From Pseudomonas benzenivorans (lineage in GTDB: Bacteria > Pseudomonadota > Gammaproteobacteria > Pseudomonadales > Pseudomonadaceae): a stretch of DNA of 64,000 bases. Under the pieces are notes generated by a model. It was given only the letters and a program-made list of their open reading frames with translations. It searched no databases and had not been told where the DNA came from. The position numbers were made by a program, and so were the translations under genes. Positions 62,885-64,000 of the stretch are shown here, in pieces. The stretch spans positions 4,216,001-4,280,000 of the forward strand of contig NZ_CP073346.1 of NCBI RefSeq assembly GCF_024397895.1, in the 5' to 3' direction. Within the stretch, counting starts at the first letter, position 1. Each line of letters begins with the position of its first letter.

Positions 62885-64000
62885 CGAGTGGATTCCTGGC
62901 GTTGTTGCTGTTGATACCAGAATTTTCGCCTGAGCAGTTCCGCCGGGTCGTCCGGAATCTGTCGCAGCCATTGCTCCAGGGCCTGGCGCCGCTCGCCATC
63001 GAGGGGCTCGGCGGCGGCGAGCTGTTCTTCGCCGTCGGCCTGCTGGCCGGGCTCCTCCGGGGTCGGCGTTTCGCCTTCGCCCGGCTGCGGCGGTTGCTCG
63101 TCCTGGCCCGGTTGACCGGGGGGCGGACTGTCCGAGTCCTGGTCAGGCGTACTGTTCTGCGGCTGTTCGGAGGGCGCCTGGTTCGCCTGCTGCGGCTCGC
63201 TGCTCGGCTGTTCGGCGGGGGCTTGCCGGGGGGGCTGTTGCAGCAGTTGTTCGACCAGCGCCTTGTTCTTCTGTGCCTGGAGCAAGTCTGGCTGCAGCTC
63301 CAGGGCCTGGCTGTAGGCCTCTATCGCGGCCTCCAGTTCGTTGCTGTGGGCCAGGGCGTTGCCGCGATTGTAATGGGCCGCGGCACTATCGCCCTCGGCG
63401 AAGCGCTCGGCGGCGGCCGCGTAGTCGCCGGCCTGGTACAGGGCCAGGCCCTGCCATTGCGGGTCTTCGAAGTGCTTGGCGGCTTCGCCCGGGCGCTGGG
63501 CCTCCAGCAGGCGCTGGCCCTGCTGGTCGGGGCGCAGCCAGAGATCGTCCAGGGATGCGGCGAAGCCGGGCTGGGGCAGGCTCAGCAACATCAGTGGCAG
63601 GCAGAACAACCAGCCACGGCGTCCGGCGCAGGCCGCCAGCAGCAGCAGCGGCAGCAGCAGCCAGTAGCCCTGGTCAGACCAGGCGTGCAGGGGGGTGGGA
63701 TCGCCGTCGCTGCGCAGCTGCTGCGGACGCTCGAGCAGGCCGAGGCTGCGCAGGTCTCGGTCGTTCAGGCTGACCCGCTGATAGCGTCCGCCGACATCCT
63801 GGGCCAGGCGGTTGAGGCTGGCGTTGTCCAGGCGCGGGATGAGGATCGCGCCCTGGCGATCCTTGAGGAAGCTGCCGTCCTCCTGAACGATGGGCGCGCC
63901 CTGGGGGGTACCGATGCCGAGTATGTGCAGGCGCTCGCGGCGGTCGTCGAGGGCGTCGCGGATGCCACGACGCTCCTGCTCATCCAGCGCACTGGCGATC
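62881..64000 (-). CDS. VWA/TPR protein, BatB-BatC fusion type (5' partial)
   Basis: The visible 372 codons are open to the window end, so the start is outside. Reading from the edge: end of a von Willebrand A domain (LHILGIGTPQGAPI; IPRLDNASLNRLAQDVGGRY), a membrane helix region (LLLPLLLLAACAG, LFCLPLMLLSLPQ), TPR units (AAHYNRGNALAHSNELEAAIEAYSQALEL is split here as NRGNALAHSNELEAAIEAY), and a Gln/Pro-rich tail ending in an acidic/Arg-rich segment. BatB (VWA) and BatC (TPR) are separate proteins in Bacteroides; a fused form is common in gammaproteobacteria. The stop overlaps batD by 4 bases. Confidence 0.88.
   Translation of the reverse strand, partial: IASALDEQERRGIRDALDDRRERLHILGIGTPQGAPIVQEDGSFLKDRQGAILIPRLDNASLNRLAQDVGGRYQRVSLNDRDLRSLGLLERPQQLRSDGDPTPLHAWSDQGYWLLLPLLLLAACAGRRGWLFCLPLMLLSLPQPGFAASLDDLWLRPDQQGQRLLEAQRPGEAAKHFEDPQWQGLALYQAGDYAAAAERFAEGDSAAAHYNRGNALAHSNELEAAIEAYSQALELQPDLLQAQKNKALVEQLLQQPPRQAPAEQPSSEPQQANQAPSEQPQNSTPDQDSDSPPPGQPGQDEQPPQPGEGETPTPEEPGQQADGEEQLAAAEPLDGERRQALEQWLRQIPDDPAELLRRKFWYQQQQRQESTR

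Overview
The window is a contiguous piece of a high-GC gammaproteobacterial chromosome, almost certainly Pseudomonas. The evidence is the gene order (leuC-leuD-leuB-asd-usg-fimV-truA-trpF-accD-folC-SPOR-cvpA-purF-metZ, then a complete type II secretion locus and a tRNA-Val/tRNA-Asp/tRNA-Asp cluster), which matches the P. aeruginosa PA3121-to-PA3079 region as I recall it, plus strong high-GC codon bias throughout. Several differences from PAO1, again from memory, suggest a relative in the P. aeruginosa/mendocina/alcaligenes part of the genus: no methyltransferase gene between leuD and leuB, no SDR gene between metZ and xcpQ, and a cyclic-di-GMP operon between the RND exporter and the bat genes. 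No insertion sequence, phage, CRISPR array or obvious foreign island is visible. This is core chromosome.

Layout. 1-2346 is the end of a peptide/nickel-type ABC importer (permease plus a double ATPase). 2451-5350 holds a hot-dog thioesterase behind a possible 27-codon leader ORF, dusC, a convergent SDR, and ibpA with a sigma-32 promoter and a ROSE-type RNA thermometer. 5418-9098 is a soluble six-PAS GGDEF-EAL protein. 9194-16000 is the leucine/aspartate-family block with its divergent LysR regulator. 15913-26750 runs fimV, truA, trpF, accD, folC, SPOR, cvpA, purF and metZ. 26822-37077 is the Xcp type II secretion system, with xcpPQ divergent from xcpRSTUVWXYZ and most reading frames overlapping by 1 or 4 bases.

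37153-37606 is a three-tRNA operon with a clear promoter and terminator. It is followed by a 28-codon sORF, an AraC regulator divergent from fadH, a coiled-coil protein of unknown function, a PLP deaminase-like enzyme, a double-cNMP/rhodanese protein and DUF1853. 46025-52607 holds nadK, a metallophosphatase, a rhomboid, YeaC, DUF2797 and pepN. 52911-58164 is a putative envelope transport cluster (DUF1329, YCF48-type propeller, MMPL/RND exporter) behind a near-consensus sigma-54 promoter.

58392-60965 (minus strand) is a two-gene operon encoding a small exported molybdopterin-domain-like protein without a cysteine ligand and a membrane GGDEF-EAL protein. Immediately in front of it is a sequence with all the diagnostic features of a GEMM-I (c-di-GMP-I) riboswitch. 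This looks like a feedback loop in which c-di-GMP senses into the expression of its own metabolic enzyme, and it is the most interesting item in the window. 61247-64000 (minus) is batD and the 3' part of a VWA/TPR batB-batC-type gene that runs off the window end.

All identifications are by reading the sequence and recalling families. No database search was run. Comparisons with named genomes are from memory.
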